DNA of 64,000 bases from Amia ocellicauda. Its lineage: Eukaryota; Chordata; Actinopteri; Amiiformes; Amiidae. The position numbers and the translations under genes are program-made. Where the stretch lies: the NCBI RefSeq assembly GCF_036373705.1, contig NC_089861.1:192001-256000 (forward strand), written 5' to 3'. Position 1 is the first letter of the stretch. Every line of letters starts with the position of its first letter. Shown here in pieces: positions 31,674-45,400 of the stretch. The notes beneath the pieces were generated by a model, which saw only the letters and a list, made by a program, of their open reading frames with translations, was not told the DNA's origin and searched no databases.

Positions 31674-34600
31674 TCAGTAGTAGGGGGTCTGGCTGGAGAG
31701 GAAGACCCCCGGACCCCCCTGTGTGGCGCTGGCCAGGGGCAGGGCGGGGGGCAGAGGGTAGCTGGGGTAGGACAGCGCGGGGGGGGACAGGCTGGGAGAC
31801 GCAGGGCCATGGAAACTGCAATCTGCAACACAACACAATAACAACTCAGTGACACACAACAGCAACAGAGTGCAGAGAAGACAGACAGAGGGAGGAGAGC
31901 AGGACGGAGTAGTGCAAAGAAGAGAGAGGGAGAGGGAGGAGAGCAGGAGGGAGGAGTGCAGAGAAGACAGACAGAAGGAGGAGAGCAGGAGGGAGAGACG
32001 CTGCCCACCTAGACTCCACAGGGCGGTCTGGGCTGCCAGCTCCTTGGCGTCCTCTAGCAGGGGGCAGGCCTTGTCGGGCATGAAGCAGCGGCGCGCGTCG
32101 GCCAGGACCACCTTGAAGAGCAGCAGCGCGCGGCCATCTGGACCCCCGGTGGCGTACAGCTGGTACTCAGGGGGCGCCCAGCCGCTCTTGTGGCAGTAGT
32201 AGTCGAGGTGCGTCACAGCCGAGCAGAAGCGGCTGGGCTTCAGGGAGTAGATGCTGATGGCAGTGAGGCCGGCGCCGGGGCAGGGGGGCTTGGGGACCCC
32301 GTCGGGGCCGGGCGGAGGCGCGAGGACGCCCCGGGGCCCGGAGGGGGGGGCGGCCTCTTCTCGGGAGGGGCCACCCTGCCCTCTCTGTCCGTAGCGGCGC
32401 CGGGGGTCTCGGGTCACCGGCTTGGCCAGCGTGACCTCCACGGGCGAGCCGTCGATGAGCAGGCCCTGGGAGGCCTGCAGCGCGGCCAGGGCATCCTCAC
32501 GTGTGCGGAAGTGCACGAAGGCGTAGTCCGACAGCTTCTTGACGCGCTCCACCGCGCCCGGCCGGCAGCGGCTGAACTCGCAGCGCAGCGTCTCCTCCGA
32601 GGTGGACAGCATCAGGTTGCGCACGTACAGCACCTTCACGCGCCGCATCGTCTCCTCGTCCACGTCCTTCTCTGGCTGCGCCCAGTTCACCTGGATCGTC
32701 TGCCCCCACAGCTGGAACATGCCTGAGACACACAGACAGAGACAGAGACAGAGAGAGAGAGACAGAGAGAAGACAGAAGACGTCAGAAACCACATGACAG
32801 ACAAATGCCCAGAACAATCAGACTACAGGTGTCCCTGGACAGAGTCTCACAGCTGAACATTCACCAGCTAGAGAGACCTGAGGACAAGGACATCATCCCA
32901 CAGAGACAGCACCTGGACAGAGTGTCCCACAGCAGAGACACGCCTGAGAGACGCACAGAGGACAGAAGAGCTGGAGTCTCCTGATGGAGGACAGTCACAG
33001 ATGCATGTTCTTGGGAGTCTAAGCCCCACTCGCAGAAATCTGTGCAGAATCGGCAGCCCAGTGCAGCCCAACGCAGCTCCGAAACATTGCTGTGCGAGGC
33101 GAGCTGTGGCTGTGAGACAAACCACGATGCAGAGATCAAGAGGGGGTGTGAGGCTGAACTGCTGAGCGGATCCGCGTCTCACCCGTGCCATCGCTGTCAG
33201 AGTGCAGCTCCGGCACATCGGCACTAACGATGCTGAGCGTCGTGTCCGCTAAGCGGCCGCGCTGCGCCCCCCAAAACACACCTGGGATGAGCTTGCGGCG
33301 GGCCAGTGCCGCGGCCTTGTGCGACTCGTACTCCACGAAAGCGAAGCCCCGGTTCTTGCTCTTGTCGCCGGCGCTGGGGTACACGATGACGTCCACCACG
33401 CCCTCCGTCACCTTCCTCATCTCCTCCAGGATCTCCTCCCGCCGCCGGTCCCTGTGCACGGAGCCCACGAAGAGGCGGCAGTTGTCCAGGCTGACGCAGA
33501 CGCCGATGCAGCGGCCCGGCCGGATCTCGTGGTCGTCCAGCAGCCGGATGGCCCTCTGGGCCGCCTCCCTGCAGGTGTACGTGACGAAGGCGTAGCCGCG
33601 GTTCTCGCCGCTGAACTCCATCATCAGGCGGAACTCGTAGATGCGCCCGGCACGCTCGAACACGGGCACCAACGTGTCCTCGAACACGTCCCGCGGGATC
33701 TTCCCCACGAACACCTCGCAGCCCCGCGGCGGGGGCGGGCCCTCCCAGCCTGGGGGTAGAGAGGGAGGGAGGTGAGAGGGGGAGAGAGGGAGGGAGAGAG
33801 ATAGTGGTGAGAGGGAGGGAGAGAGAGAGAGGCTGTGACTCAGATAGATAGTGTAACACAGGTGAGGAAGTGCTGTCGGTGTTCCAGCATCAGTCTTGTC
33901 CTCAAAGAAAATGAAAAGCAGTAATTAAAATGTAACGTTAAAGACACTTTCTTTCTTCTAAGAGTGTCACACCGATCAGCCATAGCATTCTGCCCACTGA
34001 CAGGTGAAGTGAATGACACTGATAATCTCGCTATCATGGCACCTGTCAGTGGGTGGGATGTATTAGGCAGCAAGTGAACATTTTGTCTGAGCGACTTTGA
34101 CAAGGGCCAAATTGTGATGGCTAGACGACTGGGTCAGAGCATCTCTAAAACTGCAGCTCTTGTGGGGTGTTCCCGGTCTGCAGTGGTCAGTACCTATCAA
34201 AAGTGCTCCAAGGAAGGAAAAGCGGTGAACCGGCAAAAGGGTCATGGGCGGCCAAGGCTCACTGATGCACGTGGGGAGCGAAGGCTGGCCTGTGTGGTCC
34301 GATCCAACAGACGAGCTACTGTAGCTCAAATTGCTGAAAAAGTGAATACTGGTTCTGATAGAAAGGTGTCAGAACACACAGTGCATCGCAGTTTGTTGTG
34401 TATGGGGCTGCATAGCCGCAGACCACTTAGGGTGCAGAACTGGACCACGGAGCAATGGAAGAAGGCGGCTTGGTCTGATGAATCACGTGGATGGCCGGGT
34501 GCATGTGCGTCGCTTACCTGGAGAACACATGGGACCAGGATGCACTATGGGAAGAACGCAAGCCAGCAGAGGCAGTGTGATGCTTTGGGCAATGTTCTGC

Positions 34601-35758
34601 TGGGAAACCTTGGGTCCTGCCATTCATGTGGATGTTACTTTGACACGTACCACCTACCTAAGCATTGTCCTGCCACAAAGCAAAAATGGTTAAAGAATGG
34701 TTTGAGGAACACAACAACAAGTTCAAGGTGTTGACTTGGCCTCCAAATTCCCCAGATCTCAATCCAATCAAGCATCTGTGGGATGTGCAGGACAAACAAG
34801 TCCGATCCATGGAAGCCCCACCTGCTGCTAACGTCTTGCTGCCAGATAGCACAGCACACCTTCAGAGGTCTAGTGGAGTCCATGCCTCGACGGGTCAGGG
34901 CTGTTTTGGCGGCAAAAGGGGGACCTACACAATATTAGGCAGGTGGTCATAATGCTATGGCTGATCGGTGTATAATAGCGCTGTCTCTAAAGAGCTGCCC
35001 TGCGACTCCCCGGTGTCCCGTCCAGAGGAACAACGCACTGTGTGTAAAGGAGCTGAAATGGTGACGCACTGGCTGCTGTGACACAGTGACCTGCACTGAC
35101 TCTAGTGCTCTCTGTCTCCGCTCTGTCAAGGCGCCCAGTTGACACAGCGCTGCGTCACGCTCTTAACTCTTCTGTGCCTCATCGTTACAGGCGAGTCACT
35201 CGCACCTCCTGCTCTTATTCTCCCATCCCTCTCCCTCATTTCTCACTCAGAGCCTTTTTTCTGCCTGTCTGTGTCTCAGGACAATACTCCACTCAGCAAG
35301 AGACATGTCTTCTGTCCACCGTGAGCCGCTGCTTTTACACAATAACCAAGAACACAGCGCTTCACGATCAGACCTTGTCTAGATGCGCCGGACTGATCGG
35401 TGTGTCTGAACCGGCTCAGACCAGGGAGGTCAGTCAGAGGGATGTCTCTTCACTATTGCACACATCACTGAGGCTGCAGCTCCGTCTCTGACAGGAGCAA
35501 AGAGCTGAGACATGTCGGCTCTGCTAGAGAAACACCAGACACACCTGAACAGAAACCTCACTGTGGAGGGCAGACACTGAAGAAGGGATGAAAAGAGAAG
35601 AGGAGGAGTGTACCTGGGGGCGGGCCTCCAAACTTCCTCTGTCCGTTCTCCTGCACCATGCTGTAGCCTGTCCTGTCCATCAGAGCCAGCAGGGCCGCTT
35701 CATTGGAGACGTCTGTCCCGCCCCCCCCGGACAACGCCTTCCAGTTCTCCTCAGACAT
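31674..35758 (-). CDS. rbm46: RNA-binding protein 46, four coding exons
   Basis: Exons on the minus strand: 35758-35614, 33749-33282, 32722-32009, 31822-31674. All have GT/AG borders, all introns are phase 1, and the product is 491 aa (human about 533). Exon 1 starts MSEENW and has the family signature [20 protein letters not shown]. Three RRMs follow at about residues 61-139, 141-223 and 234-305, with RNP motifs such as [17 protein letters not shown] and DYAFVHF. A double-stranded-RNA-binding-like domain lies at about 357-442 ([17 protein letters not shown]), then a Pro/Ser-rich tail ending QTPYY. The start and the [10 protein letters not shown] motif fit RBM46 rather than A1CF or RBM47. RBM46 is a germ-cell RNA-binding protein needed for meiosis in mammals. 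The coding exons are very GC-rich, and residues 306-356 form a short Pro/Gly-rich linker. A Tc1 element lies in intron 1. Confidence 0.95.
33970..34970 (+). mobile_element. Tc1-like transposon in RBM46 intron 1
   Basis: The ends are inverted caccgatcagccata repeats, with TA at the right flank (34971-34972) and CA, a likely mutated TA, at the left. The transposase frame starts at 34114 ([19 protein letters not shown]) but has lost about 20 residues before [10 protein letters not shown] and shifts frame after WSDES. It runs antisense to RBM46 and is inactive. Confidence 0.92.
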
Positions 35759-35940
35759 GGCTGCACACAGGGACAGGGGACAGGGCACAGGACACAGGGA
35801 CATGGCACAGGGGACAGGACACAGGGAACAGGACACAGGGATAGGGCACAAGGGATAGGGGACAAGGCACAGGGGACAGGGGACAGGGGACATGGATCAG
35901 GGCACAGGGCACAGGGGACAAGGGACAGGGGACAACAGCA
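35759..35940. repeat. GGGACA-type minisatellite upstream of the RBM46 start
   Basis: Irregular units of ggacagggcacagg and variants begin directly before the RBM46 start codon, in its 5' UTR or the intron before it. The Pro/Cys-rich frames on both strands are artefacts. Confidence 0.9.
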
Positions 35941-36645
35941 CAAACAGCATTACTGACAGGGGCCTCTGTTCAGTGCTGGACAGCCCTGGTCCTGGAGGGG
36001 CTCTTTGTACTGAACAACCCTGTACGACACTCATCTGCCACACACATGCACACACACACACTCACACTCATGCACCATCTCACATACACACACACACATA
36101 CACACACGCACATACAAAACTAAAAATAAATATATTTAAAAACTGCTTTAATTGGCATGACAGGAGCTCGTCCCACACCAGTCTTCAAGACCAGCCCAGG
36201 ATTGGCCCTGGAAGTTGTGTGTCGTTGACTACAGCGTGTAGCGGGTGTGTAGATGGGGGGCCGCACAGTGTGAAAGCAGGGGTCCCTGCAGCTTGAAGAG
36301 GCTGGGACCCCGTGTTCACAGCCTGGGCATGAGTTGCACCGTACGGGCATTTAATGTCCAACTTCACTGCTGATGGCCGAACTGATAAAGCGTTTTACTG
36401 CTTCTCTTCAGGACTCAGGAGCCGAAAAATTAAATTGTCCTTACAGGGCTTAAAAACACATTATTATTTTTATTTTTATTATTAAAAAGGCAAAAGACGC
36501 AACAAGAAACAAAGATCCTGAAAACATGTTTGACTAAATTATTCTACAGGCAGCAGACGTGGTAGGATATAATGTCAAAGTTTTAATGAGCTGAAATGTC
36601 CAACTACTGGCCAATCAAGGGGCTTCCATTGTGAGGATGCAGGTT

Positions 36646-36685
<40 letters not shown>

Positions 36686-37319
36686 AGTGTGTGTCTGAGA
36701 GTGTGTGTGTGTGTGTCTATGTCAGTGTGTGTGTATGTTTCTGTCACACTGTCAGGCGTCTATACATTAGTGTTTCATGTTTGTCTACATTAGTGTTTCA
36801 AATCAAGTGTTTAAAAGCTGCTGAGCGTCTGACGAAGATGTGAGCCTTAATAACATTAAACATCTGGATAAGTGTTGTCTAATGATCAAATCAGCGTTTT
36901 AATATGACTGAACATGTGCGAGATTTCACAACAACAACAATAACAACAACAATAATAATTTCGGTAAAAGATGACTGTAGTTGTGTGTGTGTGACACAGT
37001 GTTGTCTGTGTAGTTGTGTGTGTGAGACGCAGTGTTGTCTGTGTAGTTGTGTGTGTGAGACACAGTGTTATCTGTGTAGTTGTGTGTGTGAGACGCAGTG
37101 TTGTCTGTGTAGTTGTGTGTGTGAGACAGTGTTATCTGTGTAGTTGTGTGTGTGTGACGGAGTGTTATCTGTGTAGTTGTGTGAGACACAGTGTTGTATG
37201 TGTAGTTGTGTGTGTGAGACACAGTGTTGTCTGTGTAGTTGTGTGTGTGTGACGCAGTGTTATCTGTGTAGTTGTGTGTGAGATGCAGTGTTGTCTGTGT
37301 AGTTGTGTGTGTGTGACGC
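35941..37319. repeat. Non-coding stretch with AT/GT repeats and a 33-bp minisatellite
   Basis: It has CA repeats at 36040-36115, (AT)n then (GT)n at 36645-36740, and at 36975-37315 about ten units of roughly 33 bp (gtgttgtctgtgtagttgtg). No gene is seen. It probably belongs to the 5' intron of RBM46. Confidence 0.75.
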
Positions 37320-37900
37320 AACCTTCCTACGTCACAACCCCGGAAGTACCTGTTCCTGCCCATCGCGATTGTGGGGCTCATTAACTGTGCAGCTCATTAA
37401 GACTCACCATCATGGGTTTAATTAAGATGAATCCATAGGTAGATTATTATGATAATAATATATTCTTTAATCGGCGCTAAGTGTTTTGGCGCGACGCTGA
37501 GTCACAGCTGTCAGAATGACTGTATCTGCGAGTCGAGGCCCCGGCGCTGTTTATACAACTAAACAACTCAAACACACACACGACTGCCGCAAGCAACACG
37601 GACACCCCGGGCCCAGCGGAGCGGCCGGTCTGGTACCTCAGTCCGTCAGTCGGGCCCGATCCTCGGCAGCTCGGCCCGTCCCGTCTCCTCCGTCTGACCG
37701 TTTCACACCGACGACACGCCGCTGTCAGGACGAGTCTACCCAATCAGAGAGCGCATCTCTGGCCAGGGGGCGGGGTTACCGTCACACACCAATGGACGCA
37801 CAGCTGGAAATGTGTTTCTACCCAATCAGAGAGCGCATCTCTGGCCAAGGCGGGATTTCACCTGATGACAGCTTCCGCTGCAGTTGCGCTTGTCAGTAAT
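37320..37900 (-). promoter_or_regulatory. CpG-rich presumed RBM46 promoter with duplicated CCAAT motif
   Basis: The stretch is rich in CpG, unlike the AT-rich DNA around it. An exact 31-bp direct repeat containing CCAATCAGAGAGCGC lies at 37735-37765 and 37817-37847. A GC box (ggggcggggt) and a further CCAAT lie between. CCAAT boxes bind NF-Y. The position upstream of the first RBM46 coding exon fits its promoter, but no transcription start can be seen and a promoter working in the other direction is also possible. Confidence 0.5.
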
Positions 37901-39100
37901 GACGTATTAAGGATGCGTGTAGTGGACTCCATTAAACACATAAACAAAGAAATACATGTTGAAATAAATCAATAAATGTTGAAGTATGTACTGAAATATA
38001 TGTATTTAATCATTTATTTATTTAAAAATTCAATCATTTATTTAACAATTTCATAATGTATTAATTTCAACATTTATTTATGTATTTAAGTAAATTTACT
38101 ATATGCTTCCATTATATATATGTCCAAAGGGAAATAAATAAATAAATAAGTTTATTTTATTATTTGTAAGTATAATGTTTTTAATACAATTTTAATAATT
38201 GTCACAGCCTGTAGCGTCTCCTTCTCTCTGGGAAACGGGTCCCTGGTTTGGGGATGAGTTGCTGGTTCTCAGCGCTTGGTGAAGCGCATGTTCCTCGAGT
38301 TCAGTCCCTCAGCCGGTTCATGAGTCTCTAAATCAGGGGCTTGAACAGGTTCCTGGAGGGCCACAATGGCTCCTGGGTTCTGTTCTAGCTGGAGCTTCAC
38401 ATTTACACAATTCACTGACGCTCACCATTCAGGCATATATGATGCACATAACATTGTGTAAATGTCTGTTATGGTCCATGGCTTAAAATATGGTTTTGAT
38501 TCAAGGTGCCACTACCTGTAACACCATCTGCAGCTTGGAGAGAACTAGTTACTAATTACTCCAGTTAATCAGGTAATCAACTAATCATACCAATTGTGGT
38601 ACAGGGCAACTTAGTGGGAACAAAAGCCAGGAGACACGGTAGCCCTCGACTGAGACCCTGCTGCCAATCCTCACCTGCATTAGACCCAGGAGAGGGGGTT
38701 AAACCAAAGAGAATAAAGAATCAGTTTAATGAACTAATGAAGAGCTCAAGGGTGGTGGGGGGCGGGGAGCTAGGAAGTGCTGTGGTCCTCTAGCACCGGA
38801 GCTGTAAGAATACCTGGTCTGGGTTAGTTACTGAGAAACAGAAGAGCCAGTCTGGACCATTGATTGGTTGGCTGCCCTGTCCTTAATTAGTCACAGGCAG
38901 TGTCTGATTGGCTGTTGGACCAGCGTAAGGACACAGCTGTATTCCTCCCTGATTGCTCAGTCAATTAGCCAATCGGACGCCTGATAGAGAGAGCTCTCCA
39001 GCCTTATTAAAGTCAGTCCAAGTCAGGTGATACCCCCAAACTGGAACATGTGGAAGTCAAAAATACTACAAATTCAAAATGTTTTAAATACAACATTTTC
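37901..39100. other. Intergenic DNA between RBM46 and LRAT
   Basis: AT-rich at 37.9-38.2 kb. No gene or transposon end was recognised. Confidence 0.5.
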
Positions 39101-39106
39101 TTTATT
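39101..39106 (-). terminator. LRAT polyadenylation signal candidate
   Basis: TTTATT here is AATAAA on the minus strand, 312 bp after the LRAT stop codon. Confidence 0.5.
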
Positions 39107-39417
39107 TCTTGTTTTGTTTTTACAGTAAAATGGGATTTAAAACTTAATTGCAGTAGCGGCAGAGGTACTAAACCTCATGTTATTAAAGTAAATAACAGAG
39201 CAGTCCGTTTCCATTCAGGTTTGACACTTCCGTATTCGTGAGGCTCGTACCCCAGGATGCAGCCGTAGTCGTCCGAATGACACTGTGCCAGGGCAGCCAG
39301 AGGGGCTGTGATTGGCAAAGGGGTGAATAATCCGCAGTCAAACCCTCGTGAGAGATCACACGGGACAGTCTGTCCTCCCTGCCCTTGTTATGTGGGTCAC
39401 AGCGCGGCATGGCGGGG

Positions 39418-42400
39418 TTAGGACGCCATCCACAGGGTGAGGGGGACGAAGACGCTGGGCAGGGTGGTGTATGGCGCCGAGCCCAGGCAGAGCACTGACG
39501 CCAGGCCCAGCATGGCGCTGAACAGGGCACTTTTCCTGCTGCAGACGATTTTCCGCACTGTTTTACAGAACTGGGGAGAAGAGGAGAGAAAGAAGAGGGA
39601 GAGACACATATTAGATGACAAGAACTGGAAAGCCAGGAAAGCAGGCATGTGCTGTGTCCCAGTCGGACTCAAGACCTGGTGAAGACATGGACACAGCAGT
39701 CGTCAAGTATAACGAGTCGATCAGTTGGGCTGTGATAGCAGGCGTCTAAAGGCACTGAATACCAACAGCCCATACAGCAGCAAAACCCTCCCGATCCTGC
39801 TGGTTTATTGAAATCCCAGGACACAGATCTGATGCCATGTAGACCGTGTCAGGTTATCAGCGCTGAAGGGGCGAGTCTTTGCTGACAGACGTCCTGCTCC
39901 TGCTGTCTGACCTCCAGGCTGCCTGTCTGATGTCCATCCTGTGACGCCGGTGCTGTAACACCAGGTGGCGCCTCCAGCCTGCGAACACTTTCCAAGACAA
40001 GAGAGGATTTCAGTCTGAGCTACAGTCCTGACAGGCTGTGTGCCACAGCGACATGACACTGCGTTGTGGAAGTGGAACTGGTCTCTGTGGCTGGATGTGA
40101 TTGAGAAGATGTATACAGGCATGTGTGTGTGAATATACAAACCCAGAGATGGGGACATAAAATATATATTCAACTGTTTGTGTTGATGAACTCTGAAAAG
40201 TGCTTGGCCACCCCACTGGCCACACTTATTGTAACTAAAACTGTCAGCGTTGCCCCTGATGACTCCAGGGCGTGGCTGCCGTGGTCGGGGTAGTTTTGGT
40301 AAATGTGGGGCTATTTTATAGTAGCAGATTAATTCAGGCTGAAATAGACTGCGAGAGTAAAACCACACTGCACCCAACCCACACAGATCTACTGCAGGAA
40401 TCCCTTCTTCAAGTGAGTGAGAGACTTCTTGCTAGCTAAATTAAACGTTAAGGATTTAGTTTGTTGACCGTGTACGCTTGATACATAATGATCAAATCAT
40501 TTCACTGGACTGGCAGCCGACAGATGGCCAGCTAATACCGATTCAATGCTACAGATCGTGGGTTTTGCAGTTCAATCGTCCTCGTTGCTGGACAGATAAC
40601 TAGACAGCTCTGTGAGTTAGTGAGCTGTAGAGCCGAGAAACAGCGCTTTAACACACAATCAGGGGGAATTGCTGAAAATGAGTGAATTCCTTTGACAGGA
40701 ACATTGCTAAGAGCAGCACTCAGTGATGTGTGAGGAATTTCAAATAAAGACATGTAGGCCCTATAGGCCAATAAGCACTTTTTGTTTGTTTGTTTGTCTC
40801 ATATAAAACTTCTGAACGAATGATCCAGCTTCAGATCTTGTTTTAAAAAGCAATGCTGCTCTGGCTTGTCGGTCATGATCAGATATATTTTAAATCAGTC
40901 GTTATTCACTCGTGACGATGCTTTGCCTGCCTGTGTTTATATTGGATGGTGCCCTGGTGCTACATGCTAAAACAGCTCAGTGCTGCTTAACTTCAAAGCC
41001 ACGCAGTTTTAAGTGCATGATGTGTATGACGTGAGTTTCACTCTCCATCCCACTGGAGATCGGTGTCCCATCCTGGCCTTGACTTGCAGAGTGCTGGACA
41101 CGCCCCTGAGCAGAGATGGCACGTGTGAGCGATAAACAACTGCACGTGCGGCCGGCTGAAGGAAATACAACGGCACGTGCTTCACACCGAGAGGAAATAT
41201 GCACCAGCACGTTCCCATACAGGTCGCTGGTATCAGTGCCCGTCCGAACACATTTCTTGTGCTGATAAAGCAGCAGTGATTGCGCTGGAATGATCCTGCC
41301 TGCTAATGCCCTCTGAAGGCACAGTTGAAATTGTCAAATAGTCTGCAAGGCCTCTTCTGGGTTCTGGGTTGTTCTGCGCTGTGAAGTTGTGTGACATCTA
41401 ATCCAGTGCAGAGACAGAACTGTTCATCACCAATCGCTAATCCCCAAATAATGGCCTTGACCAGAAAACAGGAGCTTCTTACCTCTCTGCTTCTGCACGC
41501 ATGTCACAGCAGATCAGTCGTTTCCTATTTCTAGTGTCATATCTTGTCTGATCTGCTTTCTGTCTTGGCGACAATGCAGTTGTTTTATTACTTGTTTAAT
41601 TTGATACTAAACCCCTCCTGTTAAAGGTAATCTTCCTAAATAATGATGCAAATAAAGTCTGTTGGGCTCTCAGCAATAGCGGTCTCTGAGAGACACTGGC
41701 CTATGAAGAGGCTGCAGTGTTGAATCTGTCAAGGACACTGGCTGTGATATAACGTCTAACACTGATCGCTGGGGGTCTGAAGTGTATATTCTCAGGCACT
41801 AGACTGTGCATTCATTATGAATAGGACATGCCTGTGTGCTCTATAATCAATACTAAACAGTATTGTAAACAGGTTCTGCACCACTGACTTATGACCCGGG
41901 ACATAGTCACAGATGATGACCGTGCTGCTGTCTGGGGACCCCCTCCCAGTGTGAGGAGAGACACGGGACAGAAGGACACGCACTGAAGTTGCACACGTCC
42001 CAAACACTGTCTAAAGTCAAGGCATTATTTGATGTGAAGTGTGTGCAGATCGCTTCTGGTCTCATCTTCCCATCTTCTCGTGGTTTTCTGCATTTTTCAT
42101 CTCTAGACCTCCTCTCTATTGCTTCTTTAGTCCCTCTCTGATCTGTTCTTGCGGTGTGTCTGATCCATGTAACATCTTCACACCTCATGTTTCTCTGACG
42201 CAATTTTGTTTCGCTCTCTCATCTCTTCTGGATGACCCAAGCAGACATCTCTCCATGTTTCTTGTTGTTGTGTGGAGATTGTCATCCTGCAATAATAGAC
42301 CTGGGTTTCCAAGCCACAGGTGAGCACTGGCAGTGCTTGCTTTGGACGAGGACTTTTCATGTCAGGTAACAAGGGCAGGGTTCTTTCAATAGTGTGCCAA

Positions 42401-45400
42401 TCCTTCCATATTCTCTTGGTCCAGTTTACACTCCTCTTTTGATGTCTTTCGTGAGATCTCCCTCAGGCAGACATGATCGATGAATGATATACACCGATCA
42501 GCCATAACATTATGACCACCTGCCTAATATTGTGTAGGTCCCCCTTTTGCCGCCAAAACAGCCCTGACCCGTTGAGGCGTGGACTCCACTAGACCTCTGA
42601 AGGTGTGCTGTGGTATCTGGCACCAAGACGTTAGCAGCAGGTGGGGCCTCCATGGATCGGACTTGTTTGTCCAGCACATCCCACAGATGCTTGATTGGAT
42701 TGAGATCTGTGGAATTTGGAGGCCAAGTCAACACCTGGAACTCGTGATTCATCAGACCAGGCCACCTTCTTCCATTGCTCTGTGGTCCAGTTCTGATGCT
42801 CACGTGCCCATTGTAGGCGCTTTCGGCAGTGGACATGGGTCAGCATGGGCACCCTGACTGGTCTGCAGCTACGCAGCCCCATATGCAACAAACTACGATG
42901 CACTGTGTGTTCTGACACCTTTCTGTCAGAACCAGTATTCACTTTTTCAGCAATTTGAGCTACAGTAGCTCGTCTGTTGGATCGGACCACACAGGCCAGC
43001 CTTCGCTCCCCACGTGCATCAATGAGCCTTGGCCACCCATGACCCTGTCGCCAGTTCACCACTTTTCCTTCCTTGGAGCACTTTTGATAGGTACTGACCA
43101 CTGCAGACCAGAAACACCCCACAAGAGCTGCAGTTTTGGAGATGCTCTGACCCAGTCGTCTAGCCATCACAGTTTGGCCCTTGTCAAAGTCGCTCTGACA
43201 AAATGTTCACTTGCTGCCTAATATATCCCACCCACTGACAGGTGCCATGTTAACGAGATTATCAGTGTTATTCACTTCACCTGTCAGTGCTCATAATGTT
43301 ATGGCTGATCGGTGTTTATACCATATATAGTACATATATGAGAACTGAAGGAAATTAGGCCACACATGCAGCCTTTTATTGCATTCATTAGTTCGGGTGA
43401 GACGAGGGGACCATGTATCACAGGCTTAAATAAAGCCATGACGTTTCAAAAGGCCTGTGGCAGTTGACCGTGTTTAAAAGGGAAAAGGCAGAATAGAAAT
43501 TAATTATTTCATATATGTCATCATCGTAAAGAGTTAGGAAAGTATGCTCCACAGATGTGCAGAGTTCCCCTGTCTGCCCCATGGAGGGTGAGGCTTAATT
43601 TGTTTCCATAAGAGTGATAGTGAAGCGCCACCAGACATGACTGTGGGGTTGGTTGCACACTGAGCTGTGCTCGATGGCGGTTGTATTCTAGAAGAAAGCA
43701 GCGTCCGATAGAAAATAAAGCTAAAACCATTTTGTATCTTTCTGTGGACAGCTGGTTTTAAAGTTTTCTTTACTCTGGCCCGTTGTCTGTAATTTGGACG
43801 GGACTGAGCACATGGCCTTCAGCTGTAATAGTGCAAAAAGGATGAAATTCGACTCGGTTCTGCAGTACATTTATCTCATTAACTCTCCTACCGTGAAAAA
43901 TGTCTCCCTATGTATCTTATAGTGGAAGGAAAAAAAGCCATAATCTGTGAAAGATAGATTTGGCTCACAGAGGCTCCACAGTGTCTCCTGCGAGGCATCA
44001 TGTGCTCCGGCCTCTTCAAACATCAAGGCTGTGATCACGGCCGAATGTATTCAACATAATCCTTTTAAACATGCCTGAGGCAGGATCCCAAATTAAGTTC
44101 AGTGTAATCGGGGACAAAAATAAAATACCACAACAAACCAAGGCCCGCAGTAGTGCTGTGTTATTCCGGGTGCCCTGCCAGTGACAAAGTGTGGTTTGAC
44201 CTGTGATCATTAAGAGCATTAGCAACAGGTTGTCCCAGTCAGGTGAGCCTGGTGGTAAGAGCCTGGCCCAGAGAGATGCTGACTCCTTCTGTGTTTGTTT
44301 ACCCCCAGTCTTAATAAACGACCCAGTTCAGAGATCGGTGTAATGGGTCAGAATCACAGGGCTTTCGAGATGTTTAGACTTTGACAAGATTTGAGATGCC
44401 TACGACACCTGCAGGGCTTTGACTCTCCAGGAACAGGGTAACCAAGACCTGGGTTACAGGTCTGTCCAACTGGGAATTGACTCGCTCGGCTCTTCCAGTC
44501 TTTCCTCCCAGGCTGTTGGTGTTCGTCTAACCGTGCTCTCCAAATTTGTCATTTATCTGAGCAGATGGCTCTTTTAACCAATTCAGCCGGCTTCCCCAGG
44601 TGTAAAGGCACGACTTAAGAAAATAAGAAAACATGCCACCTGGATTAAGGCTGGATTTGGAGAAACTGCTTCCAGGAAAGTCCCTGTAGAGACGGACAGT
44701 GGGCATCCGTGTCACAACAGGCCTGGACTGGAGGTGCTGTCAGACAGGAAACAAACACGTGGCACAGTGTGGGGGGTGTAAAATGTGTGCAGGCTGCGCT
44801 GTGAAGAGCTGGGCTCCTGCAGATGACTTTCCGAAGGCTGGAAATGCAACAGTTCAGATGTGTACTGTATATAGCAATGAACTATGCTGCACTGTTGGGA
44901 ATAATAATAATAACTGGAGTATAATCTCATACACATGGCATTTTGAATTAATTATGCTGTAGTTGTGTGAACCATGTAAATCCCCTGTCAAATCACGCTA
45001 ATTAATGAGTATTAGTCATAATGTATTATTCTTATTTAATTAGTGTAACTCTAGCCACAGAAGGCCTCAATGTCTTCAGGTTTTCATCGCCTGCTGGTCC
45101 TGCTATATTCAGCTGGTTCTTTCTCAGCTGGACCCATTCAACAGCATTTCTGAGGGGGTTCACTGCACCACAGTTACCGAACTGCACGACTATGAGCTGA
45201 GCTGGATGTGAGGTCAGGGACTGTCCTGTCATGTCCTGGCACTTTAGGTGACCTCCCGCCGGAGCTGTGGATGTCTCTGAGAGAAGGAGGCTCTGCACTG
45301 AGGTCCTACACTGCGGCTGAATCCCTCACTCCTCTCTCCGTCGCTCTGGTGTTACCGGAGCTGATCTCTTTATCCCTTTGAACTTCCAAGCTGTTCAGCA

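Noticed and set aside
32190-32726. 178-codon plus-strand frame rich in Gly/Ala
   Set aside because: It is antisense to GC-rich RBM46 exon 3.
36926-37381. 151-codon His/Asn/Thr repeat protein
   Set aside because: It is a minisatellite read in frame on the minus strand.
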